Below, piece by piece: positions 51,082 to 62,556 of a stretch of 64,000 nt of DNA. Made by a program: the position numbers and the translations under genes. The DNA is from an uncultured Methylophilaceae bacterium (lineage in GTDB: Bacteria > Pseudomonadota > Gammaproteobacteria > Burkholderiales > Methylophilaceae). Below the pieces are notes generated by a model that had not been told where the DNA came from, searched no databases, and saw only the letters and a list, made by a program, of their open reading frames with translations. Within the stretch, counting starts at the first letter, position 1. Each line of letters begins with the position of its first letter. Location of the stretch: contig CAJIZS010000001.1 of assembly GCA_905182075.1 (NCBI GenBank), positions 953,603-1,017,602 on the forward strand, in the 5' to 3' direction.

Positions 51082-51831
51082 TTAAATCATTAACATTCCA
51101 CCATTAACATGAATGGTTTCTCCGGTAATATAGGCAGCATCATCACTAGCTAAATAACTGACAGCGCCAGCAATTTCTTCCGGAGTTCCTAATCTTTTAA
51201 TAGGTACTTGCAATAACAATGCTGTCTTATGCTCATCTGCTAACGAACTAGTCATATCAGTATCAATAAATCCAGGAGCGACTGCATTAACGGTAATACC
51301 TCGAGCTCCAACCTCGCGAGCTAGCGACTTACTAAAACCAATTACGCCTGCTTTTGCAGCAGCATAATTAGTTTGCCCAGCGTTACCCATATGCCCTACA
51401 ACCGAAGAAATATTAATAATACGTCCACTCCTACTCTTAATCATACTTTTAATAACCGACTTACTAAGTTTATAAATAGACTTTAAATTAGTATCAATAA
51501 CTTTATCCCAGTCCTCATCTTTCATTCTCATCATTAAATTATCTTTTGTGATACCTGCATTATTAACAAGAATATTAATTTCGCCATACTTGTCATTGAT
51601 AGTAGATATTAGTTGAGAAATTGAGTCACTATTATTTACGTTTAGTTCAAGACCAAAGCCTGTTACTTTGTTTGCCTCAAAAGCCTGTTTGATGAGTTCA
51701 GTACCTTTAGAAGAGGTAGCGGTCCCAATAACTAAAGCTCCTTTTTTAGCTAAGTTAATAGCTATTGCCGCACCTATACCTCTGCTAGCGCCTGTAACTA
51801 AAGCTATTTTATTCTCAAGTGATACGCCCAT
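51082..51831 (-). CDS. fabG: 3-oxoacyl-ACP reductase
   Basis: 249 residues from ATG 51831 (MGVSLENKIAL, preceded by agggga); the longer open frame upstream overlaps fabD. TGASRGIGAAIA, NNAGITKDNLMMRM, catalytic Ser in NISSVVG, YAAAKAG. NADPH reduction of the beta-keto group in fatty-acid synthesis. Confidence 0.96.
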   Translation of the reverse strand: MGVSLENKIALVTGASRGIGAAIAINLAKKGALVIGTATSSKGTELIKQAFEANKVTGFGLELNVNNSDSISQLISTINDKYGEINILVNNAGITKDNLMMRMKDEDWDKVIDTNLKSIYKLSKSVIKSMIKSRSGRIINISSVVGHMGNAGQTNYAAAKAGVIGFSKSLAREVGARGITVNAVAPGFIDTDMTSSLADEHKTALLLQVPIKRLGTPEEIAGAVSYLASDDAAYITGETIHVNGGMLMI

Positions 51832-51844
51832 ATATTTCCCCTGT

Positions 51845-52774
51845 TTATTTAATTTGTAATAAAAATTGATTTGCAGATTCAACTGAATCAACTGATGAAT
51901 GACTAGCATCCCTATTTATTCTTTTATTTAACCCAGTTAATATTTTACCTGGTGCTGACTCAACAAATACACCAACCTCTTGTCTTGATAGATTTTTAAT
52001 GGTCTCAGTCCATCTTACTGGATTAAACATTTGTAAAACAAGAGCATCTTTTATCATCTCTGTTTCATTGTATGAAACGGCCTCATAATTCTGGATTATT
52101 GGGAAGTTGGGTAATTTGAGTACGACACCATTTAAATATTCTTTAAATTTAATCGAAGCTGGCTTCATTAGCGAGCAATGAGAAGGCACGCTTACAGGAA
52201 CTATAATGGCTCTTTTTGCCCCAGCATCTTTAAAATGATTAAGTGATGCCTCAACCACTGCTTTAGTCCCTGCAACTACGACTTGGCCGGGGGAATTAAA
52301 GTTAACAGCTTCCAAGGTTTGGTTGTTACTATTTTTTAAGCAAACGTCTATCACAACATCATCATCAAGTCCTAAAATAGCAGCCATTGCTCCTTCATTT
52401 TCAGGAACAGCATCTTGCATCAACTCTGCGCGCTTTAAAACAAGCTTTAGGCCGTCTTCAAAAGATAATGATTCTCCAGCAACTAAAGCAGTAAATTCGC
52501 CCAAGCTATGTCCAGCAGAGAATGAAGGAAGGCCAACGCCTATGCTCAACAGGTACCTCCAGGTTGCAATACCCACTGTCAGCATAAGGGGTTGAGTGTT
52601 GATAGTTTTATTGATTTGATCGTTTTCAGAGGCAACCATATCCAAAAAATTGACGCCCACTATATCAGAAGCCTCAGTAAATGTATCCTTGATAACAGAT
52701 TGCTCTTCAAGCCCACGCATCATACCAATTGATTGAGATCCCTGGCCTGGAAATGTAATTATAAACTTTTTCAT
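51845..52774 (-). CDS. fabD: Malonyl-CoA:ACP transacylase
   Basis: Intact, 309 residues. FPGQGSQ near the start, active Ser90 in GHSLGEFTALVAG, QDAVPENEGAM Arg/Gln region, His in VPSHCSLM. Loads malonate onto ACP. 13 bp upstream of fabG; one bp after fabH. Confidence 0.95.
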   Translation of the reverse strand: MKKFIITFPGQGSQSIGMMRGLEEQSVIKDTFTEASDIVGVNFLDMVASENDQINKTINTQPLMLTVGIATWRYLLSIGVGLPSFSAGHSLGEFTALVAGESLSFEDGLKLVLKRAELMQDAVPENEGAMAAILGLDDDVVIDVCLKNSNNQTLEAVNFNSPGQVVVAGTKAVVEASLNHFKDAGAKRAIIVPVSVPSHCSLMKPASIKFKEYLNGVVLKLPNFPIIQNYEAVSYNETEMIKDALVLQMFNPVRWTETIKNLSRQEVGVFVESAPGKILTGLNKRINRDASHSSVDSVESANQFLLQIK

Positions 52775-52775
52775 A

Positions 52776-53726
52776 TTAAAAACGGATTAGTGCCGAGCCC
52801 CAAGTAAAGCCGCCACCAAAAGCTTCCATTAAAATAAGGTTTCCTGGTTTTATTTTATTTTCCTTAACGCCTTGATCAAGAGCTAAAGGAATTGATGCCG
52901 CCGAAGTATTTCCATGCCTATCAATTGTAACAATCACTTTAGACATATCCATATCTAATTTTCTTGCCGTTGCCTCTAAAATTCTAATATTTGCTTGGTG
53001 AGGAACAAGCCAATCAATATCTTTTTTTTGTAAGTTATTAGCCAATAAAGTCTCGTCAACTATTTTATCCAAAGTATTTACTGCCATCTTAAAAACTTGA
53101 CTACCTTGCATCTCGATAGTATCGACCAATGATGAATCGTTCTTTTTTGGAACATGTAATAAATTTTCAAACTTACCATCTGAATGTATATGTGTAGATA
53201 AAATTCCTAGATTATCCGAGGCTGATAAAATAACTGCGCCAGCGCCATCGCCCCATAAAATAGCGTTACTCCTATCCTTGTAATCTGTAATTTTTGACAT
53301 TGAATCAGCCCCAACAACCAGGATATTTTTCGCAGAATTAGTTTTTATAAAATTGTCTGCGATAGATAAGGCATATATAAAACCACTACATACTGCCTGA
53401 ATATCAAATGCTGGACATTCTTTGATTTTTAACTTTGCCTGAAGAATACAAGCTGTACTGGGAAATACTTTATCAGGCGTTGTGGTGGCAACAATAATTA
53501 AATCAATGTCGTCCTTATCTATACCAGAATCTCTAATTGCCATTAATGATGCTTCTAGGGCCAAGTCACTAGTATCCTCATTCTTGGAAACTATATGCCT
53601 CTGCTTAATACCTGTTCTCGAAGTAATCCACTCATCAGTCGTGTCTAGAGATTCTTCAAGGTCTTTATTTGTTAATATATTTTTGGGTAAGTAACTACCA
53701 ACACCTATTATTTTAGAAAAAGTCAT
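52776..53726 (-). CDS. fabH: Beta-ketoacyl-ACP synthase III
   Basis: Intact, 316 residues. Catalytic Cys113 in IQAVCSGFIYAL, His in WLVPHQANIRI, Asn in HGNTSAASIP. Starts chain synthesis from acetyl-CoA and malonyl-ACP. Confidence 0.96.
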   Translation of the reverse strand: MTFSKIIGVGSYLPKNILTNKDLEESLDTTDEWITSRTGIKQRHIVSKNEDTSDLALEASLMAIRDSGIDKDDIDLIIVATTTPDKVFPSTACILQAKLKIKECPAFDIQAVCSGFIYALSIADNFIKTNSAKNILVVGADSMSKITDYKDRSNAILWGDGAGAVILSASDNLGILSTHIHSDGKFENLLHVPKKNDSSLVDTIEMQGSQVFKMAVNTLDKIVDETLLANNLQKKDIDWLVPHQANIRILEATARKLDMDMSKVIVTIDRHGNTSAASIPLALDQGVKENKIKPGNLILMEAFGGGFTWGSALIRF

Positions 53727-53734
53727 TAAATTAT

Positions 53735-54745
53735 TTAATCTCCAATAGCTTCAATATTTAATTGATCTCTTATCGATGAAATTACATCATTCTCTAACTC
53801 TTCTATAGCAGTTTCCAGTGCATGACGGAAAGCATAAACATCTGCGCCTCCGTGACTCTTAATAACAATGCCATTCAGGCCTAAAAATGAAGCTCCATTA
53901 TAGCGCCTAGGGTCAAGAGTTTTTTTAAAGCTTTTTAGAACTGGAAGTGCAATTAAGGCTATAATTTTTGTTAACCAATTTTTTTTAAATTCCCTTGTAA
54001 GAAAAGTACGCATCATTTGTGAGACCCCTTCAGCCGTTTTAAGGGAAATATTCCCAACAAACCCATCGCATACAACAACGTCCGTCGTCCCCTTAAATAT
54101 ATCGTCCCCCTCAACATTGCCATAAAAATTCAGATGACTATGTTTCAAAAGAATAGCTGCACTCTTGACGTTATTATTACCCTTAATTTCCTCACTTCCA
54201 TTACTTAACAACCCAACAGTTGGGTTACTTTTTTTGCTTAACACTTTTGTAAGCATGGCCCCCATTATTGCAAATTGCAGTAATTGCTCTGGAGTACAGT
54301 CGGCATTTGCTCCTAAATCAAGCACACAAGACGATCCGTTTAAATTAGGTAAGCTACTGGCAATAGCAGGTCTATCAATTCCTGGGAGCATTTTAAGAAC
54401 AAATCGGGATGTTGCCATTAGAGCACCTGTATTTCCTGCGCTAACACAGGCATCTGCATCTTTAGTCTTTACCAGGTTTATGCTAACCCTCATGGAGGAG
54501 TCTTTTTTATTTTTAAGCGCACTTTGAGGTGACTCATCCATCATCACAATTTGGGTACTACCATAAACAGTTAATCTCTCGTGGCTTTTAACACCATACA
54601 CATCTAGTGCTTTAAGAATTTTTTCTTTATTACCTACTAGCTTAATTGATATATTTGGATGCTTCTTAAGAATTTGTAAGGAAGCAGGTACTGTAACTTT
54701 TGGACCAAAGTCACCACCCATTGCATCTACTGCAATTTTAATCAT
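53735..54745 (-). CDS. plsX: Phosphate acyltransferase PlsX
   Basis: 336 residues from ATG 54745 ([20 protein letters not shown]); the upstream frame is rpmF-overlapping and not used. [55 protein letters not shown]. Makes acyl-phosphate from acyl-ACP for membrane lipid synthesis. Confidence 0.95.
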   Translation of the reverse strand: MIKIAVDAMGGDFGPKVTVPASLQILKKHPNISIKLVGNKEKILKALDVYGVKSHERLTVYGSTQIVMMDESPQSALKNKKDSSMRVSINLVKTKDADACVSAGNTGALMATSRFVLKMLPGIDRPAIASSLPNLNGSSCVLDLGANADCTPEQLLQFAIMGAMLTKVLSKKSNPTVGLLSNGSEEIKGNNNVKSAAILLKHSHLNFYGNVEGDDIFKGTTDVVVCDGFVGNISLKTAEGVSQMMRTFLTREFKKNWLTKIIALIALPVLKSFKKTLDPRRYNGASFLGLNGIVIKSHGGADVYAFRHALETAIEELENDVISSIRDQLNIEAIGD

Positions 54746-54764
54746 ATCTAGAGTCTCAAAGTAC

Positions 54765-54944
54765 TTACTCCCCTTTTGTAGCAATAACTTTTTTGCCTTT
54801 GTAAAAACCAGAGGCACTTACGTGATGCCTTAAATGCACTTCACCTGTAGTTTTCTCAATAGCTAAAGCTGGGTTAGATAAACTATCATGAGAACGACGC
54901 ATATTTCTTCTTGATGGTGATTTTTTACTTTTTTGAACAGCCAT
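54765..54944 (-). CDS. rpmF: 50S ribosomal protein L32
   Basis: Intact, 59 residues: [20 protein letters not shown], then [18 protein letters not shown]. Cys-free form of L32. It heads the plsX-fab operon with yceD remnant just upstream. Confidence 0.95.
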   Translation of the reverse strand: MAVQKSKKSPSRRNMRRSHDSLSNPALAIEKTTGEVHLRHHVSASGFYKGKKVIATKGE

Positions 54945-55005
54945 AAAGTACTCCTAATTTAAATAAGCTAATGTAATGATAACAGCGAAAGTCATATCAA
55001 AAAAA

Positions 55006-55194
55006 TTAACAGCATTTGTAATCATGTTTTGGTGAAAAAGGAATAGATAATATTAATTCATCTTCAACAAAATCCAACAACTTAAAATTATTATCAACCT
55101 CCAACACTTCATCTATTTTTTTTTCAAGATGCTTGTCACCTGAATCTTTTGTTATATAAGTCTTATGAAGTATCTGACATAATGATTTACTATC
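55006..55194 (-). pseudogene. yceD: C-terminal part of YceD (DUF177)
   Basis: About 62 residues: KIDEVLEVDNNFKLLDFVED ELILSIPFSPKHD, the acidic EDELILSIP signature of YceD, ending in a Cys pair. The N-terminal ~110 residues are missing; the sequence stops at 55194 just before an unrelated glycosyltransferase start on the plus strand. YceD is normally transcribed with rpmF and is involved in rRNA accumulation. Confidence 0.75.
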
Positions 55195-55221
55195 TTATAT
55201 ATAAATAATACTAATCTGGAT

Positions 55222-55452
55222 ATGCAAGAAAAGCCTATTATTTTACAAGTTATACCGACACTTAATATAAGTGGAGCGGAACAAGGTTGTTTTGATGTAG
55301 CAAATTATTTAACTAAAAATGGATTTATTTCAAATATAGTAACCTCTTCAGGCTATAGAATAAATCAGTTAGAAAAAAATGGATCGGTTATTTATAAAAT
55401 GCCAGTTCATTCTAAAAATCCAGTAACGATGATATCACATCAAGCATTGTAA
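55222..55452 (+). pseudogene. N-terminal fragment of a family 4 glycosyltransferase
   Basis: 76 residues: IILQVIPTLNISGAEQGCFD VANYLTKNGF matches the N-terminus of GT4 enzymes (P-x-L-x2-SGAE), then the frame ends at VTMISHQAL. About 80% of such a protein is absent; the next ORF is pyruvate carboxylase. Fragment wedged between truncated yceD and pyc. Confidence 0.7.
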
Positions 55453-55519
55453 GGGTAGTGTTAAATCTCTTATTCCAGCTGTTTTTTAATTCAAAATTAA
55501 TATCTCTGTAGTATCTATC

Positions 55520-58500
55520 TTGATAAAAAAATTCTAATTGCAAACCGAGGAGAAATAGCAAGACGAATTATCCGTACGCTAAAAAAGATGAATATCGCTA
55601 GTGTCGCCGTTTATTCAGAAGCAGATCGCGATGCATTACATGTTAAAAAAGCAGACGAATCTTATTTTATTGGATCCGACCCACTTTCTGGATACTTAAA
55701 TGTACAACAAAGTCATTCAAGCAGCCCTTGCAACGGGCGCAGACGCCATTCATCCGGGCTATGGTTTTTTATCAGAAAATCCTGAGTTAGCATCAATATG
55801 TGATCGACGAAATGTAACTTTTATTGGTCCAAGCACAGAGTTAATCAGGAAAATGGGTGATAAAATTCAAGCACGTGCTCTATATGGCGAACCGTTCGAA
55901 TTTAAACCTAAATTCAAGATGATTTTAAAACTTGTAAAAAACTAGCTATTGAAGTTGGATACCCAGTAATGCTAAAAGCAACAAATGGAGGTGGCGGAAG
56001 AGGCATACGACGCTGTGATAATGAAAAAGAGATGAATACAAATTATGACAGAGTAATATCTGAGGCAACAAAAGCTTTTGGAAGCCCTGAGGTATTTATT
56101 GAAAAATGTATTGTTTCCCCTAAGCATATTGAAGTTCAGATTTTAGCTGATCAGCATAATAATGCTATACATCTATACGAGAGGGATTGTTCAATACAAA
56201 GACGTAATCAAAAATTAATCGAAATAGCCCCCTCCCCGCAATTAAGTGAAGACCAGAGAAATTACATAGGACATTTAGCAGTTAAAGCATCTAAATTTGT
56301 TGGTTACGAAAATGCTGGGACTGTAGAATTCCTTCTTGATAGTGATGATAACTTTTATTTCATGGAAATGAATACTAGATTACAGGTGGAGCACACAATA
56401 ACTGAAGCTATTACAGGGGTTGACATTGTCCAAGAGCAAATCCGAATTGCAAGTGGATTAAATCTGAGATACAAGCAAGATGAAATACAGCACAGAGGCT
56501 ACTCTATTGAATTTAGAATTAATGCAGAGGATCCAAAACAAGAATTCGTACCATCTTTTGGTAAAATTACAAGATATTATGCTGCTGGTGGTCCTGGGGT
56601 CAGAACTGATGCATCAATTTATACGGGATATATAATCCCCCCTTATTATGATTCAATGTGCGCTAAACTTATTGTTTGGGCTTTAAATTGGGATGATGCG
56701 GTTGCAAGAGGTATTAGAGCGCTTCGGGATATTGGGGTGTTTGGCGTTAAAACTACAATACCTTATTACTTAGAAATTCTAAAGAACCAAGAATTTATTG
56801 AAGCTAAATTTAACACCAGTTTTGTAGATACTCACCCGGAGTTAACTGACTACGAGGATGATCTTCCACAAGCAGTTGCTAATTGGATGGCTGATCAGAA
56901 GCAACTACTTATAACTGATACTACAATGCGTGATGGGCACCAGTCTTTACTTGCTACTCGTATGCGCAGTTATGACATGATTAAAATCGCAGATACTTAT
57001 GCACATAATATTCCTCAATTATTATCAATGGAATGTTGGGGTGGAGCAACCTTTGATGTCGCCTATCGGTTTTTACAAGAATGCCCATGGCAACGCCTAA
57101 AAACTACGAAAAGCACTCCCTAACAGCCGCATCCAAATGTTGCTAAGAGGTCAAAATCTTCTTGGTTATCGACATTATTCAGATGATGTTGTTGATCTTT
57201 TTGTAAAAAAATCTGTTGAAAATGGCGTAGATGTTTTCAGAATTTTTGATGCTATGAATGATATTAGAAATATTGAAACATCTATTAAAGCAGTTAAAAA
57301 ATATAAAAAACATGCTGAGGGAACCTTAAGTTATACAACATCGCCAGTTCATAATAACGAATACTTTTTAGATATAGCAAAAAAAATTGAAGACTTTGGC
57401 TGTCATTCAATCGCAATAAAAGATATGGCTGGCCTTTTAACACCAAAGGTCACAAAAGATTTAGTATCTAGCTTGGTAAAGAATACAAATTTACCTATCC
57501 ACATGCATTGTCATTCAACATCTGGTTTAGCAAGTATTAACTTAATAACGGCTGTTGAAAATGGGGCTACAATGATTGACACATGTAATTCTAGTTTCTC
57601 AGAAGGGGCTAGTCACCCAACAACAGAATCAATTATTGTTGCTTTAGATGATCTTGGTTATAAAACAGATATTAATTTCTCTTAAAAGAATTTTGGGAAT
57701 TTTTAAAAGTAAGAAAAAAATACTGGCAATTCGAATCTAAGTTCACAGGACAAGACCCTAAAGTCCTTATCAATCAGGTGCCTGGAGGAATGATATCAAA
57801 CTTATCAAATCAATTAAAAGATCAGGGCGCCCTTGATAAGATGGATCAAGTTCTATTGGAAATCCCTGAAGTTAGAAAGGATCTAGGATACCCTCCCTTG
57901 GTAACCCCTACTTCTCAGATTGTTGGCACACAGGCAGCACTTAATGTCATAACAGGTGAAAGATATAAAACAATCACAAATGAAGTAAAAAACTATTTTT
58001 TAGGTGAGTATGGCAAAGCCCCTGGAAAATGGAATGAAGAGATTAAGAAGCTATCAATTGGAGAACAAAAAACAATATCATGCAGGCCAGCTGATAATCT
58101 AAAGCCTGAGCTAACAAATCTGAAAACGAAATCTGTAGACTTTGCAAAATCTGATGAAGATGTATTAACTTACGCAATGTTTCCCGATATTGCAACAATT
58201 TTTCTTCAGGAAAGAAATGCTGGAACATTGGTGCCTGAGGAGTTATTGGACCCAGCAGCTTCTGAAGCTACTGGAAATCATTACGCTCCATCAGAGTTTA
58301 ATATCACGCTTCATGGTGAGTCTTATCATATTAAACTTACTGGCTCTGGTCATGCCGGAGAAACTGAAAGGCCTTTCTATGTTTCTGTTGACGGCATTTC
58401 TGAAGAAGTTTTAGTCGAAACACTTGATGAAATCTTGGTAAATAATAAGCCTCAAGGAGAAAATAAAGGAAAAGAAAACACAACAAAAAAACAATCGTCT

Positions 58501-58737
58501 AAACATGAACCAAGTCACGAGGGATGTATAACTACAGCAATGCCTGGAACAATAATTGAGGTTAAAGTTAAGGTTGGAGACTCAGTTGATGCAGGTGATA
58601 GCGTTGTTGTTATTGAGGCAATGAAAATGGAAAATGAGATTCAAGCACCTAAAAGTGGAATTGTTATGGCGGTTCATGTGGCAAAAGGAGATAATGTTTC
58701 GCCAAATGAGACTCTATTAGAGATTCAGTCTACGTGA
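55520..58737 (+). CDS. pyc: Pyruvate carboxylase (single chain), several breaks
   Basis: About 1070 residues, slightly short of 1150. Biotin carboxylase: [81 protein letters not shown]. Carboxyltransferase: [61 protein letters not shown]. Biotin Lys in [14 protein letters not shown]. Breaks near 55525, 55705, 55920-55950, 57100 and 57690; around 55885-55920 the [14 protein letters not shown] stretch is unlike the family and some 10 residues are lacking. Makes oxaloacetate from pyruvate. Confidence 0.9.
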
Positions 58738-58750
58738 GTTTTGTAGAAAA

Positions 58751-59335
58751 ATGACTTCAATAATACTTGCTTCATCATCTCCGTATAGAAAAGAATTGCT
58801 CAAAAGATTGCAAATTAAATTTGAGACCAAATCCCCTGATATTGATGAGTCTAAATTAAGGAATGAAAATGGCTATGATGCCTCGAAAAGATTAGCCAGA
58901 CAAAAAGCAATTAGTATTTCAAAAGAATATCCAAATGCATACATTATAGGTTGCGATCAAACCGCAATATTTAAAAAAAACCATATAGAGAAATCAAAAG
59001 ACCTTTTATCAGCCGCCAATCTACTTACAGTTTTAAGTGCGAAATAAAGTAAATCTTTTACAGTGCGTTATGCTTATATCATGACAATAAGAATGTTTGC
59101 CTTGAAGACGTCGTTGAATTTGATGTTAAATCATCTAAAACTTACCTCTAAAGATATTCAAGCGTATCTAAAAAAAGAAAACGCGTTAAACTGTGTTGGT
59201 GGTATTAAATCAGAGGGCTTAGGAATTAGCTTACTCAGTGAAATTAACAGCACTGACCCAACTTCAATTATTGGCTTGCCACTAATCTCTCTTTCCAAAA
59301 TGCTAGCATCTTGTAGAATCTCTCCAAATGATTGA
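58751..59335 (+). CDS. maf: Maf-family nucleotide pyrophosphatase, one frame break
   Basis: About 193 residues. LASSSPYRKELLKRLQIKFE, DIDESKL, ARQKAISISKEYPNAYIIGC DQTA, then after a break at about 59045 a poor middle and LTSKDIQAYLKKENALNCVG, STDPTSIIGLPLISLSKML. Hydrolyses modified NTPs (YceF type by neighbourhood with yceD/rpmF). Confidence 0.85.
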
Positions 59336-60055
59336 GTAAAGAAAAACAAGGCTCATTATTTCTCATACCATCGTCGATAGAGCAAGAAAACACAAAGGAG
59401 TTTTTAATTGAGAATGAAAAAAATGAAATACTTCATATAACAAACTTTATTGTAGAGAACGAAAAGGTAGCTCGGAGCTTCACTTAAGGCCCTTAATTTA
59501 AAAACTAAAATACAAGACGTAAAGTTAATTTTACATAGCAAAAAAAGTACTCTAGAAAACATCGATCAATATTTTTCGCCTATTCTGAATGGAGAGGATA
59601 TTGGGTTATTATCTGATTCTGGAAACCCATGTATTGCAGACCCTGGCTCTATTGTTGTTAAAAGAGCTCATGAGCTTAATATAGAGAGTAAAGCCACTCA
59701 TTGGCCCATCATCAGTTCTATTGGGCCTAATAGCTTCAGGGTTTAATGGGCAAAAGTTTAGATTTCATGGGTACATTCCAATAAAAGAAGGTGAAAGAAA
59801 TGAGTTCATTAATGACATTGAAAAAAGCATCAAAACAGAACAAGAGACACAAATATTCATCGAGACTCCATATAGAAATAATCAGCTTTTAGTTGAGCTT
59901 ATAAAGAGATTGAATGATGACATTAAACTTTGCTTAGCTATTAATTTAACATCAGACAATGAAAAAATTATTAGTGAAACTATCGGTAAGTGGCGAAAAA
60001 GTAACTTTGTTTCCATGATTTAAACAAACAATTATGTACCCTCCTTGTTAATTAA
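59332..60055 (+). CDS. RsmI-like (COG0313) SAM methyltransferase, frame broken
   Basis: About 240 residues. TTG overlaps the maf stop (TTGA). SKEKQGSLFLIPSSIEQENT, ITNFIVENEKVARSF, LLSDSGNPCIADPGSIVVKR AHEL (SAM loop), GPNS, IASGFNGQKFRFHGYIPI, FIETPYRNNQLLVEL. Breaks near 59475, 59690 and 60010; true end HDLNKQLCTLLVN. 16S rRNA 2'-O-methyltransferase relatives; this variant lacks the extended C-terminus. Confidence 0.8.
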
Positions 60056-60624
60056 GTTTCTAACCAAGGCGTGAACGATTGTCGATAGAGTTCATTCTCC
60101 TCCGTGTAATTGCTCCAATGGCCTTAAATGCTCTTTTGTTGGGTAGCCCTTATGTGCTCCAAGGTTATATTGTGGGTACTTATCACCTAAAACTATCATA
60201 TGCTTATCTCGCTCAACTTTAGCAACAATTGAAGCGGCAGAAATAGCCGGGACACTTGAGTCTCCACGAATAATAGATTCCATTGGAATGCCCGTGATAT
60301 CAGGGCAGTAAATGCCATCTACAAAAATATAATCAGGCTGAACACTTAATAAATCAAAGGCTCTTTTCATTGCCAACAAAGACGATTGTAAAATGTTGAT
60401 CTCATCAATCTCTTCGGCAGTTGACTCCTGAGCCAACTCTAATCGGTCGACTTGCATCTTAATCTCTTCATACAAAATCATTCTATTTTTTTTTGATATT
60501 TTTTTTGAGTCGTTAAGATTTTCTATTCTCAAAGAAGAGTCGAATATAACTGCACCATGCGGAATAGACTCGTCCACAGAGACGGACCTCTTCCTGCTTC
60601 ATCAATGCCACAAATTAAAGTCAC
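60052..60624 (-). CDS. rnhB: Ribonuclease HII, frame broken at both ends
   Basis: About 190 residues. GTG start overlaps the lpxB stop (GTGA). LICGIDEAGRGP (catalytic Asp-Glu), break at about 60578, then GAVIFDSS, LNDSKKISKKNR, FVDGIYCP, AISAASIVAKVERDKHM, HKGYPTKEHL, break at about 60110, end YRQSFTPWLET. Removes ribonucleotides from DNA. Convergent with the RsmI-like gene by 4 bp overlap. Confidence 0.9.
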
Positions 60625-61749
60625 CTAAGGTGCTTTCTAATTCTCTTAAAAATCAATTGTGAGGTGTCTCTTTTTAAGCGCTTATGAAGTATAAGGTAAT
60701 CTTGTTTTAATTTTTTTAAGTAACCCTTATTAGATAATATCTCAACAGTTTTTTTTGCCAATATTTCTGGTGTTGCTTTTGCTTGAAGAATTTCTGGGAC
60801 GACTTCTTTTTTAAGCATTATATTCGGCAGACCAATATAAGGAATTAGCCTCAAAATCTTCCAGCCCAAATAAGATAAAGTAGAGCTTTTATATGTAATA
60901 ATCATTGGCTTTTTATATAAAGCAGATTCAAGAGTTGCTGTTCCAGATGCAGCAATCACAAAGTCCGAGCTATTTATCACATCCCCAGAATGACCAATTA
61001 TTAATTTTAAATTACTAACTGGAATAGAACCCAAACATTTATTTGCAAAATCTAAATTTGGTTTATTATTAACTATAATGAAGAAAAAAATCTTTAAAAT
61101 AATTATTTAATAATAATGCAGTTTTAAGCATTAGTGACATATGCCATTTTAACTCCCCCATTCTGCTTCCAGGAAGTAAAGCTATGATTTTGGATCCTGG
61201 CTTTAACTTTAACTTAGTTCGAAACACACTTTTATTTGGCTTGAGTGGAATTGTATTTGCAAGGGGGTGTCCTACATAGGTACAAACGGTGTTGGTGACA
61301 TTAAAAAGTTTCGGCTCATTTGGAAAAATAGCAAACAAATGATTAACGCACTTACTTATTTCATTGATACGGTTGGCCCTCCATGCCCAAACAGAAGGTG
61401 CGACGTAGTGGAATGTTGGAATTCCATACTCCTTTAATTTTTTCTCAATATTCAAATTAAAATCAGGAGCGTCTACGCCAATAAAAATACTAGGTTTTTC
61501 TTTTTTTAAATACTTAATTACGCTGTGTCTTAAAAAAAGTAATTTTGGAATATGCTTTATTACCTCAAAGTACCCTCTTAAACTTAGGTTAGAGTAGTCA
61601 AAAAATGAGCTTAATCCTTGTTTCTTCATTAGTGGTCCACCAACACCTATGAATTTAACATTTTTATTGTAGGAGTTTATATGGCTCATCAATTGACTTG
61701 CTATTAAATCACCAGATGGCTCCCCCGCTATAATGGCAACTTTAATCAA
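60621..61749 (-). CDS. lpxB: Lipid A disaccharide synthase, one frame break
   Basis: About 376 residues. AGEPSGDLIASQLM, GVGGPLMKKQG, GVDAPDFNLNIEKKLKEYGI, YVAPSVWAWRANR, YVGHPLAN, LLPGSRMGELKWH; after a break at about 61060 SSDFVIAASGTATLESALYK KPMII. Condenses UDP-diacylglucosamine with lipid X. Confidence 0.95.
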
Positions 61750-61750
61750 G

Positions 61751-62546
61751 TTACCTAATCAATCCTCTAGAGGATTGATTTATAAGTTCGATGAATAAAT
61801 TAATCTCTGGGACCTCTTTTGTTAAAAGAGAAAGCTCTACTTTAGCTTCTTCAATTGTATTATTGTCTCGATAGATAATTTTATAAGCTTTTTTTATAAT
61901 TGAAATTTTCTCAGCAGAAAAATCTCTTCTTTTTAATCCTTCGGAATTAATACCATTTGGCTTGACTGTTGCACCGCCTCTGCTGGACAGCTCTGACAAA
62001 CGGAGGAATATCTTGTGTAAGTAATGTGCCTCCCATTGTGATTGCATGAGAACCAATCTTACAAAATTGATGGACTGCAGTAATTGCTCCAAGCATTATG
62101 AAATCATGAATTATCACATGCCCGGCAAGCCCAGCATTATTTGCAAAAATATTATTATCTCCGACTATACAATCATGTGCGACATGAACATAAGCCATAA
62201 ACCAATTACTATTGCCAATTTCAGTAATGCCTTGATCCTGGATTGTCCCAACATTAAAAGTACAAAACTCTCTAACAGTATTATTATCTCCAATTATTAG
62301 CCTGGTTGGCTCATCAGCATACTTCATATCTTGAGGTGCCTCACCCAAAGATGATGAGTGAAAAATTTTATTATTTAAGCCAATTTTAGTATTTCCAGTA
62401 ATATTTACATGATTTCCAATTTTAGTACCCTCACCAATGGAAACATTCTCACCAATACAGGTATAAGGTCCAACTGTAACTGTTTCATGTATTTTTGCTT
62501 TGGGGTGGATTATTGCAGTTGAATGTATATTTTCTTTATGTGACAT
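61751..62546 (-). CDS. lpxA: UDP-GlcNAc O-acyltransferase, one frame break
   Basis: About 264 residues. Left-handed beta-helix hexapeptides ([20 protein letters not shown]), catalytic His in [38 protein letters not shown] segment where the frame breaks (~61975; [17 protein letters not shown] continues). First step of lipid A synthesis. Confidence 0.94.
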
Positions 62547-62556
62547 AAGCTTATAT

